Shown here: one piece after another, positions 10,828 to 21,682 of the stretch
Layout: every line of letters starts with the position of its first letter
Numbering within the stretch: the first letter of the stretch is position 1
Assembly: GCA_015499995.1 (NCBI GenBank)
Contig: JADNRV010000430.1
Span: 1 to 36,149, forward strand
Length of the DNA stretch: 36,149 nucleotides
Direction: 5' to 3'
Source of the DNA: Flammula alnicola
Taxonomy: Eukaryota; Basidiomycota; Agaricomycetes; Agaricales; Strophariaceae
Notes under the pieces: model-generated
Seen by the model: only the letters and a program-made list of their open reading frames with translations
Database searches by the model: none
Told to the model about the DNA's origin: nothing
Position numbers and translations under genes: made by a program

Positions 10828-13158
10828 ATGGATTATACTCAGGGCTCTGCTGTTGCGGCCCAATTTCGGCAGGCTTGCACAGATTTCGACATCAAGGATA
10901 AGCGCAGGATACGTTCGATCATCGGCACTCTCGACCTCACAGCCCAATATCTTGCTCGGAGCGATATCATCAGGTATACAAACTCATCAATAACGCGCCT
11001 CACGCTCATCTAGATACTGTAGGATAGAAGCTGGGGCAGATATTAAGCTATGGACAGATCTGCGCAAGCTCTGGCGCGACCTCACTCGCACTCAGCTCTC
11101 ATTCTGGGAAAACGATGATTCGGACGAAGAGGACGACGAAAATGAGGAAATGGACTCTGGGGGTGGCCTCCGTGCGATGTGCACTTGCTTGGCCAAGTTC
11201 ACGAGAAATCTAGTGGCAGGAGTTCCAGGCAATCAGCTGCGCGCATAGTGAGTTTGCGTTGCCGGAATCTAATCATCTTTCATCATTTTCCCCGTTTCCA
11301 CCCAAGACCAAAAAGGGTGGCAGCCATCACTGATACCCTTATTCGTTGCAGTGAAAATGAGCCTGATATGCGACGCCTCCTTCATTTCTACACGTCGTGG
11401 TCTGCCATGGAGGACAGCGAATGTGAGTCTTCTGTCAATCTTCTGCATTGCCTTCGGAGAACAACCTTGTGCTCATTTCATTTCCTTGTCATAGCCGTTG
11501 CTACGGCGCGTGTCCTCACCCAGGCCTTATCGAACACGGTCACAGCCAATGACGCGCTCGTGGCGAGATTGTGGGAGACATACATGAACCTTCCCGAAGA
11601 TCAAGTTGTCCTCATGTCCGTATGGTTCTGTTCCAAATTCTACACAAACGAACTCACGCTGGTCCGAACAAAATAGTCGACTGTTGGGATCTCCAGATGC
11701 ACGCACACTGTTGACTACTCTGATATTCATCTTGAACTGCATACATGGAAGTAGGAAACGAACGTGAGTCTTGACTGATCCAGGTTGTTGATACGTCCTG
11801 ACCCATACGTATTTTTAGCCAACTACTGGTAAAGACCAAGGTTGGAGTACGCATATGCATTGGGCTGCTGGACAATATGGTCAATCTGCACGAAGCAGAT
11901 GAGGGTAGTGAAGGAGCCAAAGCATTTGATATTGGGTGAGTGCACATTAGAAGTTGATTACCCCGTCCTCGAGCTAACAAACGGGGCAAGATATGCTATA
12001 TTCACTCAATTTATCGAAGAAGGCTTCGTTCCAGACTTGTACAAAAAATTCACAATGTCAGTTCCCTTGACCAGATGCACTGATTCATACTAATCATTTG
12101 CTCAGAACGAACGAGATTGTAACTCCTCACCAAACCACGCTTCTGAAACTTGTCGACTCGTATCTCCAAGCGACGCAACTAAACCCCACGAGCATCCAAA
12201 TCCCTGATATTCTTAGAACACATGAATCACTGGGATCGTTCTTGGCGAAGCGCTTCTTTACCCTTTCAGAATATGCGCAGAAGGCGATGCATCGTGCGCT
12301 TGGGATGGTGCCCACGTCAAAAAAAGCAGAGTCAAGCGAGGATGGCGTGACAGGGAGGAGTTCATCAGACTCGACATCATCGTCGGGGAAATCTGGCAGT
12401 CCTTCACCCTCGTCCTCGTCAGCACCTTCTGCGCCTCCTCAAGAGCTTGATGTGATGCTGCCTAAGGTCTGCGAAGCCCTTGTTCTCGTCACTCAGTGCA
12501 TCGTCACGATATGTTTGGAGGCAGAGGAACAACAGACGCGCCTTGAGGAAGGGATTTCGACGTATGTATCGTTTACGAACATGAAGAGTTACTTCATCCA
12601 GAAGAAGCATTCAGAACAGGGTGTCGTAGAGAACTTGATTGGTGAGCTCCTTTCTTTTATTTTGTCGTTGTTATGAAGCAATGCTGACAAGAATATAGAG
12701 CTGCTGCACCTGTTTGATGTTTTTCTTCCGCGCATCCAATTCGGCAAACCCGTCAATCCTGATGGGACGCCAATGACGGCAGCGTCCTCTCTTGCTGCTG
12801 ACGGCTCCGGCTTCTCTTACTTGAAGCGCGACCTGGTACGACTGCTGGGAGTTTTGTCCCATGGTATGAAAGATGTACAGGATCGTACCAGAGAGGCTGG
12901 CGGCCTTCCGGTAGTTATGAACTTGTGTGTTATTGACGAGAGAAATCCATGTATGTCATATTTCTATCTATGCGATGGTGCTTATGCTGACGGTCCAAAT
13001 TTATATGTGCAGATCTTCGCGAGCATGCGATTTTCACTTTGCATAATTTATTAAAGAGCAATCCGGAAAACCAGAAATTTGTGGACAGTGTAAAACCTTC
13101 CCAAGAGTGGGACGAAGATGGGACTCTGAAGACTAAAGTAGGAGCTACACTGAAGTAG
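10828..13158 (+). CDS. CTR86: Ataxin-10/CTR86 homolog (armadillo-type)
   Basis: Ten exons: 10828-10973, 11014-11247, 11352-11422, 11495-11615, 11677-11763, 11819-11935, 11991-12056, 12106-12641, 12699-12950 and 13013-13158, giving 591 aa with all phases consistent. The C-terminal ataxin-10 domain is clear: SYLKRDLVRLLGVL, KDVQDRTREAGGLPVVMNLC, and after the last intron NPYLREHAIFTLHNLLKSN. The rest is helical and fits armadillo-like repeats. It is interrupted by an acidic loop near residues 90-105 and a Ser-rich loop near 350-375. Human ataxin-10 acts in cytokinesis and O-GlcNAc transferase binding. The yeast homolog Ctr86 is essential but poorly understood. Introns are 40-104 nt, and the first (40 nt) is short. 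Convergent with LEO1, 159 bp apart. Confidence 0.92.
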
Positions 13159-13317
13159 TCGACTTTCATATTTATCTTCGCACACATATGCATTGGATAT
13201 TATTGTAATCATTCATATTATATACATACGTACAGGAAAGCAAATGTACATTCACAATGGACAAGGAGCTAGAAATACTAGATCTAGTATAGGTGCATCG
13301 TTTTGCCGGGATTCCGA
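13159..13317. other. Convergent 3' region of ataxin-10 and LEO1 genes
   Basis: These 159 bp hold both 3' UTRs. The left part is AT-rich and suits polyadenylation signals. Confidence 0.45.
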
Positions 13318-15116
13318 CTATTCTTCCTCCTCTTCTTCAAACGCAATAGCGCGTTTACTCGTGACGCGCCGTACCTTGAACTCCTCGCCGTCCTCTTCCT
13401 CCTCGCTCTCCACCTCCATCGCACCCGCGCCTTGATCCGTGTCTTCTTCGTCTTCGTCGGCGACTCTCTTCGACTTTTTGCTCTCAGGACCACGGCTCTT
13501 TTTCTCCGCAGCGGCTTGCTTCTCCAAGGTAGCCTCCATCCGCTCGAGATCATCCTCTGCCTCGCTCGCTTCCCTAGGACGTTTTTTACGAGGTCCAGCA
13601 CCCTCTCCGTCCTCGTCTGATTCGTCTGGAACGACAAAGTCGTCTGCCTGGTAGTCCTCTTCGCGTTTCTCTTCCCCGGATTTTCGCTTCGACTTGCGCG
13701 GCGTCCCACCAAGGCCCATACCCTCATCCTCGTCCTCGTCGGACCCACCACCATACATCCCAACCCGCTCGTCCTCGTCGTCGCTCCACATGACGTCGTG
13801 ATCCTGCGCACGTCGGTAGTTGCGCCTCTTGCGCGCGCCGCCGAGCCCATCGCGGTCGTCAGTCTTCTTCTTCGCCTTCTTCGCGCTCTGCTTCATCAGG
13901 TCCATCTTCTCGCGCTCGGGGTCGACAGTCGGCTCCGGCGCGATCCGCAGCCTCGCGATCTGCTTGTGCTTTTGCTCCACGGCGCGGACTAGCATGCGGT
14001 GCGTCTCCGACTGCATGCCCGTCGGGCGGAGACTCATGTAGCCCGTGATGACGGCCTCGGACTGGAGGACCTGCGACCGTTTGTGCTGCGCGACGAGGTA
14101 GGTCAGGCCTTGAGATTTGCCGGGGGTTGCGGGTGGTCCTGATGGGTTTGCTTGGGACTGGGACTGGGACTGAGATTGAGATTGAGATGACGGAGGCACA
14201 CCGAGTGTTTGCCGAGGAACGGAGGCCGAAGTGTCGATGGACTGACTAATGTCGAACAGCTCTTTACCGAGACGAAGACTCATAGTCCCGTCTGACCAGC
14301 GGATTATACGGCTATTCGACTCTTTCACCTGTACGTTTATAAATAAACGGCCGTTAATTAATGCTCGATGTATAACAAGTGTCATACTGACGTCTTGGCC
14401 GCTTGGGTCTTTCGTCCAGCGCCAACGAATAGTATTTTCGACCTTGAGTTTGATGCTCATGGTTCTTTCACGCCCTGAATCGCCATGAAGGAGTTCCTCC
14501 TCTTCATGTTCAGGCCCCATGTACGTATCAGAGTGGAACGGCTTCGAGTCCACTTTCACATAATTGGGCGTACGGATGACCCAGTTCTATTCACGACCAC
14601 ATATTAGGAACTATGACTTGTATTCCGAGAATAGCTATGAGGAACTCACGTCGCCATCTGACGATTTTGGAACAGGAAGGTTCGGAAACTTGACTTCAGC
14701 TTCCTTGACCTCAATGGCCATTTCCGGTGGCAGGTCCTCTTCTTCGTATTCTAGAGCCTGCCGACGCTCTCTCTCGGGAGACGGCAGTCGCTCAGAGTCC
14801 GGTCCGGACGCAGTGGGCGATGCAGCAGCAGGTCTAAATTCCGGGAAAATGATAAGAAACTCTGCATGCACGGCACGGGTGTGCAAAATGGAGGAGAAAT
14901 AAATGGCTATACAGACATTGCATGTCGCTGTTCCTCCACATCGTTGTCATTCCCAAAAAGATCGGACATCTCCTCATCCTGGTCGTCCTGGTCGTCTTCT
15001 GATTTTGGAGAATGAGGCGTGGAGGTCATTTCGATGTCGTCGGAGGGTCGGCTGGTCTGGTTTCTGTCCTGATTAGGATGTGGGTAGGCGTCCAAAGCAC
15101 CGGCGAGACTTGACAT
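13318..15116 (-). CDS. LEO1: LEO1, Paf1 complex subunit
   Basis: Four exons: 15116-14917, 14833-14650, 14586-14392 and 14328-13318, giving 529 aa. The N-terminus is acidic. The Leo1 core (about 115-290) starts KFPNLPVPKSSDGD and continues NWVIRTPNYVKVDSKPFHSD, then KVENTIRWRW, KESNSRIIRWSDGTMSLRLG and YMSLRPTGMQSETHRMLV. The C-terminus is highly charged, alternating basic and acidic patches, as in all Leo1 proteins. Leo1 is a nuclear subunit of the Paf1 complex, which travels with RNA polymerase II and supports histone H2B ubiquitination and H3K4/K36 methylation. The intron 14391-14329 is 63 nt and has no stop, so an unspliced reading stays open. Removing it restores the family pattern (QDVKESNSRI), which is why I splice it. 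Confidence 0.95.
14153..14189 (-). repeat. Hexanucleotide repeat coding for Ser-Gln dipeptides in LEO1
   Basis: On the coding strand, units of TCNCAR repeat about six times and give an (SQ)n tract of LEO1 between the DNA-proximal core elements. Synonymous drift between TCTCAA and TCCCAG blocks suggests two rounds of local expansion. Confidence 0.8.
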
Positions 15117-15818
15117 TGCCCTTGAAGCAGTGCGCTGTGAGTGTTATATAGACGAAGTGAGCAGAGCGACAGGCGCCAACGCTCGAACGCTGTTCAACGA
15201 ATTTCTGGATGGAAGCACGTGAGGGTGTGCCACACAAATGGGGGAATCCTTTTACGCACAGCCCAACACAGCTCTTTTTCTCTTCCAACACGCAATATCC
15301 TTCGAGTTCGTCTTCTACAATCTTATATATATATATGCTATCATGTCGCGATAGATGTTCTGTGCTGTCTACTGTCAAGATTAAGTCTGGACTTTTTTTT
15401 GCAGCTTTTCACTGCAGTTGAAAGATTATTGATGTATTTTTGAAATAGGATGCTGTGCTCTTTCTGGAATGAATCCTGTGCAGTTATCCTGTGCATCCTC
15501 TCCCTTCGAAAAACGTATATCCGCTTGACTCGTGCACACCTCTCACCCCGTCAATCGTTACCTCTTTGGGCTGACATGCGACCTCAACACGCTGGTCCCC
15601 TTCACCAAATCCGAATGATTTTTTCCATTTGCCTTTTCCCAACACCGAGGCTGAGCTTATTGCATCCTCCCAATGTGTTCGACAGTACGGCGGCAACCAA
15701 GATAGATTTCATTCCTTTTCCCGAAATGGGTTCCCCCATCTGAACTTCGGAATTTCGTTCCAAGTACCGTCGTATAAGTATCCCAACAATGCTGTGGTTT
15801 TCTTCACTTTTATCAACC
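15117..15818. promoter_or_regulatory. Divergent intergenic region upstream of LEO1 and the unknown 487-aa gene
   Basis: About 700 bp lie between opposite starts. An alternating TA tract at about 15324-15336 could act as an AT-rich promoter element or be a microsatellite. Open frames in this stretch have no splice partners, so I treat them as non-coding. Confidence 0.4.
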
Positions 15819-17458
15819 ATGGCCACCTCCCTCCTCTTCTCTCAGGACATGATGTCGACGTATACCACCTTGACAACCGGTCCAAAACAGTGAGTCACCT
15901 AACTGTTATATACGGGCCGTTTCTCAACTTCACAATTACTTCCAGACCTCAAACATTATCACCGATTACACCCTCTAGGACTACTTTTGGGACCGACTTT
16001 GACCACTGGTTAAGCCAACAACACGCGCAGCGACCAACTACGCAGCACGCACCCCGCGTTATGTCAAACGTCAATAATTCATTCGTCAGTTCTTCATATC
16101 CATCTTTCGAGTCATCCCCAACTTACTTACGCGACTTTCTCTCTAGTCGCAGTCGAATCAGAGTGCCGATGACTTGCTGAATGAATATACCTTTACAACT
16201 GAGAACCATGACCATGACGACTTCAACTCGCTATCATGGGCAACTCCCCATCCCCTCTATCACCAAGCGGGACTACCGCTGCAACTACCAGTGCAACCAA
16301 CAGCTCAACAGGCTCGTCTGAGTCCATCGCCTACCTACAATGAGAATTGGCAGGATTACCCTTTTAATGGCTCTAGCGATCAGACCTCGTCTCCTTCTTA
16401 CATGTTAGGAAACTACTCTCCGGATTCTCACATCCAAACCTTGAGCCCGTACACGATGCCGCCAAGGACGCCTTCGAGCCTCCCTCAGATTTCTCCCGTT
16501 AGGTCCGATCAATCCTTGTCTCCCTTGTACTCCGCATCACCTCGTCTTCCGTCGCCCTCCACTCCAGGCAGTGCTACCCAGTCGTTCATGCCCTCGCCTA
16601 CTTTAAGTGACATGAACAACATGCTGGTGCTCGACCAGCAAGCCTCTTCATCTAATGTTCGTGATCTGACGCCTACGCCCGAAAATGTCCACTTATTCTA
16701 TTTACAGCCCGAGAAGGCACGTTACACACACCGTGAGCAACTTCAGAAGTTCCGAGAGGCGCTCAGTCTTCCGATGGACGGGGCTGGGCCTTTTTTGCCT
16801 CAACAAATGTATAAGCCCCACACGACTAGCGACCGCAAACGCTACGTCGAGGAGGTCTTGCTTGAAGGTCCTCTTTACTTCATCTCTGAGCATCCCCAAC
16901 AGTACGGGATCCTTCTCAAAGACGCCTTGCACTTCCGGACAAAGAAGCTCCGCGACCGCGATCAGGTTGTATTCGAAGGACGCGGGCCCAGCGTCTCTAT
17001 TCGTCTCGAAGTAAGCATGGCTTTCACGGTTAAACTATCACCTTTCTAAATTTTTTTTCTTCCCTTAGTGGCCTGGGTATAGACAGTGGAGCCGACAGAT
17101 CCCAACCAAGGACTTCCGGAGCCCTCCTCAGCCCATTACGCTCGCGAAACTTGCCAAGAACGTCGCGAAGTGCGTCCAGAGATTCATGCTGGACCGCAAG
17201 AACCTCCCAATGGAAGAAGACGCTGACCCGCGATGGAAGATCGGCGACGGGCCTGACGACATCAAACTCGAGGACCTCATCCTCGTCAGCATCCATCACG
17301 TCTCGCTTGGAAGTTGGCAGCCCCATCTCAGGCTCGTGCGCCCCCTTCGTCCGCGCCAAATCAACACCAATAGCATGGCCTTGCCCCCAACGCTTCCCCC
17401 AACGCCTGTCACAGCGTCCAACACTTCGCCGCCCACGTTGAACTTCGCTCAACTGTAA
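15819..17458 (+). CDS. Conserved-looking protein of unknown function, Ser/Pro-rich N-terminus and globular C-terminus
   Basis: Four exons: 15819-15889, 15946-16084, 16147-17010 and 17069-17458, giving 487 aa with all phases matching. Introns are 56, 62 and 58 nt with good ends. The first 220 residues are Ser/Pro/Gln-rich with many S-P and T-P dipeptides, as in transcription regulators phosphorylated by proline-directed kinases. From about 225 to 420 the sequence looks globular and alternates hydrophobic and charged residues: YVEEVLLEGPLYFISEHPQQ, YGILLKDALHF, VSIRLEWPGYRQWSRQI and TLAKLAKNVAKCVQRFM. The tail is Pro/Thr-rich. I do not recognise a named domain. The layout suggests a nuclear regulator, but I claim no function. 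The start ATG sits in a good context (ACCATGG) just before a short first exon. Confidence 0.8.
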
Positions 17459-18361
17459 CCACGGCTCGGATATGGCTGGATTCATTTCTTGCTCTCTCTC
17501 TCTCCGCGTCTAATCTCTCGCCTCTATGTTTGGTTTCCTCTCTCTTTCGATTCTATCTTGTGCAACGAAAACGTATTCAGCTCCCATCTTCGAGTCTCCA
17601 TCCATTCTATCTATCGTGTTGTGCTTTATAGCCTTCCCACTTGTCTTGATACTAAATCCGAAGTCCTACTGTAGCCCTAGATCAACGACCCCTCGCATAC
17701 TACCCATCATCATAATCTGATACCACGTAATATCCTACATGTTAGGATCGAAAGTGTGCTCTTTTTTCTTTTGAAATTCTTCGCTTGCTTTCGTTTTGTT
17801 CTCGACATTTGCTTATAGAGGAGAAACGAGCGCACCGCTGTTTAAACAAAATAATATACAAAGGATTCATCGAAAGATATTCGGTGGTCGTAGATTCAAA
17901 ACCTCTTGACTTGTTTGTCAATTATTCGATGCAATCAAGTCTTTAACCTTCCTGGCAGACTCGTGTACCCTCAAGGAGTCTACTTTGAATGCTTCCTCAG
18001 CATAGAGCTGTATTCTGACGCTATTTCGCACTTGACAGGCATTCGTCGTTGGTGTCGCAGTTCGCAAGCGAGCCACTAGCCCGACAAGACAGTTTCAGTA
18101 AAGTTCGAAAATCTCTGAGGTAGTCCAGGAAAGATTAATATTCATGATGACATACACGTAATCATAGCAGAACATTCTGAGCAGTACCGAAAACAACAAA
18201 ACTATAACGAAAACTCGACGAAAGCTATGTGGAACGCAGGCTAAAAATACAAGAAATTTCGACACGACATGAAGAAGCATATAGAGGGGCATCCGAAAGA
18301 CCCGAGGTAGCCTAACAGTACGCGTCGACCATGCTTAGGCTTTGACTTGTGTTTGTGCTGC
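17459..18361. other. Convergent intergenic stretch, no gene seen
   Basis: About 900 bp lie between two convergent genes. The left part (17480-17560) is CT-rich and likely 3' UTR. The remainder is AT-richer. No open frame shows splice structure or a recognisable protein. Confidence 0.5.
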
Positions 18362-19553
18362 TTATTCAAGTTCGAGCAACCGTTTGCGCATTGCCTCTAA
18401 CTCTTTCTCCAATGCCTTCCTTGCCTCTGTTTCTCTCTCTCTGTCTGCCTCCGCTGCCTTCCTTGCCTCTGCCTCTCTCTTCCTTGCCTCTGCCTCTCGT
18501 GCTGTCTCTTCATTGGCTTGCTGTACCAACTCCTGGAGTCGTAGTTTTTCCTGTCGCCCTTCATCTTCCTCGGCTTCTCGTTTCTTGACCTAAGAAGAAT
18601 TTCAATTGATAGATTGTAGATCAAAACGGTGTCGAACATACCGCCCTCTCAAACTCTTTAAGACGTTGGACCAATGTTGCTTCCATCGAGTCGACAACAT
18701 CTTGCCGGATTTTATGAATAGCGATCCGGTAGTACTTCCCGCTACGAGGATGAAAGCAGAAGTCCGAATCACCCTCGGTGGGGCTGGCCGATCTGACAGC
18801 CATGAAATCGAAGCTTTGTTGCTTGGCGATAACGCAGGCGATGACGTTAGAATACCAATAGCATTGGGCGTTGAAAAGGTTGTATAACGTCTCTTCATCG
18901 TGGACCACTTTGGAGAGGATAGCTAGGTGGGCGAGAGGCATGGGTGTTTCTCGTCCTGCTAATGATAGCGACGCGATCAACTCGTCCGTCTTTTTTGAAG
19001 AATCGTCGTACAGCATGACAATATCGACCGCAGATCCAACCTTTTTGATATACCTATCCTTGAGTGTCTTGAACGCGGAACTGGAGTGTTCCGGGAGATT
19101 TTTAGGGTCTACCCCTTTACCGAGCACGACATTCGGAGCGGAAGTCCACAGACCGCTCTTGTCAGTGTCCTCCTGATCAGCTTGGGCGAGGTGAGCCTTT
19201 TGTATCTCGGTAAGAACAGGCTTTCGATTCTCGTCAAAGGCGTCTCGACCGCGTTCAATGCGAAGTTGTATCTCTCCCAAGTCCGCATGTTTCACGGTTG
19301 CAACGAGGTACTCGTGCTGCGAGCCAGCCGGTTCTTTGTATCGTGCGATATGTGTCACCTCCCAACCACGAGAGACAGGGGTTGACAGATAGGCAGCCGT
19401 AACGAGTTTGGCCCAAACCTCGACCTGAAAGTGTGATTTTTGGTCAGGAAATACAGAGTGTGTCGCGCTGTAATCCTCTGGTAGGGATCCCATTCCGAGT
19501 GCGTTAAAGAGAGGGCGAAAAAAAGATCGTAGCGAGTTTGGGATTGCGAACAT
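18362..19553 (-). CDS. Coiled-coil protein of a mushroom-expanded family, unknown function
   Basis: Two exons: 19553-18642 and 18589-18362, giving 379 aa with a 52-nt intron. The first ATG in the open frame is at 19553; the frame is open further upstream but without an ATG. Residues about 35-290 carry the pattern seen in many agaricomycete paralogs of unknown function: SHFQVEVWAKLVTAAYLS, RGWEVTHIARYKEPAGSQHE, then PLAHLAILSKVV and LYNLFNAQCYWYSNVIACV. The second exon encodes an almost pure charged coiled coil of 76 residues, rich in Glu, Arg, Lys and Ala. Some paralogs may have other C-terminal partners. I cannot name a function. The Cys-Tyr-Trp motif in a hydrophobic context is the most conserved-looking feature and could be catalytic or structural. 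Confidence 0.8.
18415..18520 (-). repeat. Imperfect internal repeat encoding Glu-Ala-Arg-Lys units
   Basis: A purine-rich unit close to GAGGCAGAGGCAAGGAAG recurs about four times on the coding strand and builds the EAEARK-type coiled coil. This points to recent slippage growth. Confidence 0.7.
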
Positions 19554-19851
19554 GTTTTTAAACGAGGTCAACGACAGGCGGATGGTCAACAAATTCCCCT
19601 TGTGTAGAAGCCTCGAGGAAGGTGTGAGGCTGTTGTGTTTGGTTGTGGTCAAGACATGAAAATGACTTGAATGCCAGGGCCGTCGGGCTGCCTCGAGGCA
19701 TGTTGTGGGCGCCTCGGTGGTTTTGTGAAGCCAAATGCGACTATTTACTTACGTACGTTCAAACTCCGACATCCGCCCGGCCCGCGCACCTTGTGCGCTT
19801 TCGTATTGCTTTCGTTGGGATGAGGATTGAGAATAAATATGACTGACTGCG

Positions 19852-19863
19852 TACTTATAAGTA
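19852..19863. repeat. 12-bp perfect palindrome
   Basis: TACTTATAAGTA is its own reverse complement. It lies about 300 bp upstream of the coiled-coil gene start. Confidence 0.8.
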
Positions 19864-19922
19864 GAATATTTTGCTAAGAAATCTTTGTGAAATCTCCGAG
19901 AAATCTCAGCTTCTCAGAGGAT

Positions 19923-19942
19923 TAAGTATATTATGATACTTA
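19923..19942. repeat. Inverted repeat, 7-bp arms
   Basis: TAAGTAT and ATACTTA are separated by 6 nt. The arms share the core word of the 12-bp palindrome 60 bp away. Confidence 0.7.
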
Positions 19943-20308
19943 TATGATAGGTAAATCGACATTTTATCGTGATACGAACTTTGCTGGGCCTTTGATGAAA
20001 GTTTTTCTCGACTGTCCGAAATCCACTAAATTTTACCGGGGAAATGGTCACTTTGGGGCCCTAAAATTCGCTAGACCCTTAGGGGAGCTCCACAGGTCCT
20101 ACGATGCTCCTTTGAAATACTTACTAGTCGGAGTCATGCCTTCCGACTCAATTCCGACTACGGTTATATGTCAACGTTAACGTCGCCCACAATGTCAACC
20201 TATGTCAACTGACACGCATTGAAAGCATTGTAAGTCCTCGAGGTTTGAGCCTGGATTTTGATCAAAGGATCCGAGCTTACATGACACGCCATTCCTTGGT
20301 ACTGGTGC

Positions 20309-20332
20309 AAGTACTGTATAAGTACAGTACTT
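20309..20332. repeat. Perfect inverted repeat, 10-bp arms, 4-nt loop
   Basis: AAGTACTGTA and TACAGTACTT flank TAAG. It could form a cruciform or hairpin, or be a dimeric protein site. No T-run follows, so a terminator is unlikely. Confidence 0.85.
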
Positions 20333-21682
20333 ATTTCGCAACGTGGTGACGTTGAACTTGCGGCACGCTGAGGAACCCACCAATTGATTGAGATATTTTC
20401 CACAAACAGGAAAGAGGGTATCAGCACAGCTCACGGTAAGAAGGCGTTTTAGAACCGTCATCGATATCGATGATACCAACATCGGAGCCGCACTCGTCTC
20501 AAATCTGAGTACTTTATTAGTAAAGAGCTGGGTCAATGTAATTTAAACCACACAAAGTAAACCGGAAGCAAGTGGACTGTGGAGGACCCTACTATAGATA
20601 ATAGAGTGAGTTCCCTTCAGCGAACTTCAACGCAAACACCGTCGGGCGTATATCGCTTAAAAAGGCGTGATACCCATATCCCTTCAAACCCCGGTGGCCT
20701 AACGACCCGACTCCCAAGGCACAGAAGACACTCGACGAGTATTATACAATATTAATGGCGTTTTCAAACAGCTTCAGACCCGACACCGATTGCAACTTAC
20801 ATTTTTTCTGGGCCCGTCGTAAGCAGCCGCCGCTTCAGAAAAACCCATGTCTCTGGCCACCTAGCTATGAAGATGGCCCGGAGAGTGTAGAAGAAACTGG
20901 AGGAAACAAGGAGAAGCTGACGCAAATCCTGTATGACCTCTGAAATGGCGTAGAAGGACCAGCTCTCTCCAGCGGTAACCAGAAGTTGTTGCCTTGAGCT
21001 TTTTAGTTAAACGGACGACGTGATTATCGGAAGTGATGATGACAGGGATGGTACGACGGAAAGGGCCAATTATCCATGTAGAATGTTACACAGAGTGTGT
21101 GTGTGCAACTTGTAGGAATGTCGAAAAATCCGTGTCAACGGGCAAGACAGAGTGCGAAAAATCGTCGCACGAACGTACAGTTTTGACGACTGCCTAGTAT
21201 CCACGGCGAAGAGCTAGATGGACTAGACGCCCTTTCATCAGCCAACTACTTGGAGGTCAGTCAAGTCGAATTTCAAGATAGTGCTCAAGATGCGCATTGC
21301 GCGCTCACAGCGGGATCGTAGGCGGCTGAAACGAAGCTGAAAAGAGTCGCGATATGCAACCTAAAGAGAGATATGTTGGCATCGGTTCACGCGTCATTGC
21401 TCGCTGCCCTTATCTGGTTACCCGAAGCACAGAAGATTGTGCACGGGCATCGCCCCAAAACCTTCCAGGGATTTTGGCGTCCTCGGGCGGCTTATTAGCT
21501 CGTAAATGAGAAGAAAAGTTTCCATTTGATATTGCTGCAGAAGGTATAATGCAGTTTGTATTCTAGACTTTGGACCAGATCGGTAAATAAGGTTCTCGTT
21601 GTGTAGAAATCGTGGGCACACCTGCCGACATTATCCATTTAATAATCCACCCACATCCACAGCACGTGTATCACGCTGTAAG

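Larger units (their letters stand above)
19554..21682. other. Long gene-poor stretch with inverted repeats
   Basis: About 2.1 kb have no gene I can support. The left end should hold the promoter of the coiled-coil gene and the right end the 3' UTR of ERV1. An ATG-started open frame of 62 codons (20755-20943) has no splice partner or homology I recognise. Several inverted repeats built on GTACTTAT-like words lie between 19850 and 20335. A short GT run lies near 21096-21105. I see no transposase or reverse transcriptase remains. Confidence 0.5.

Noticed and set aside
13284..13850. Arg-rich minus-strand frame of 188 codons
   Set aside because: Overlaps LEO1 in another frame on the same strand; the basic composition is the frame-shifted image of its acidic tail.
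20660..20730. tRNA-like words near a GGGGTTTGAAGGG segment (minus strand)
   Set aside because: No acceptor stem or consistent arms; could be chance.
20755..20943. 62-codon ATG-started open frame
   Set aside because: No recognisable protein, no splice partners; kept only as a note in the gene-poor stretch.
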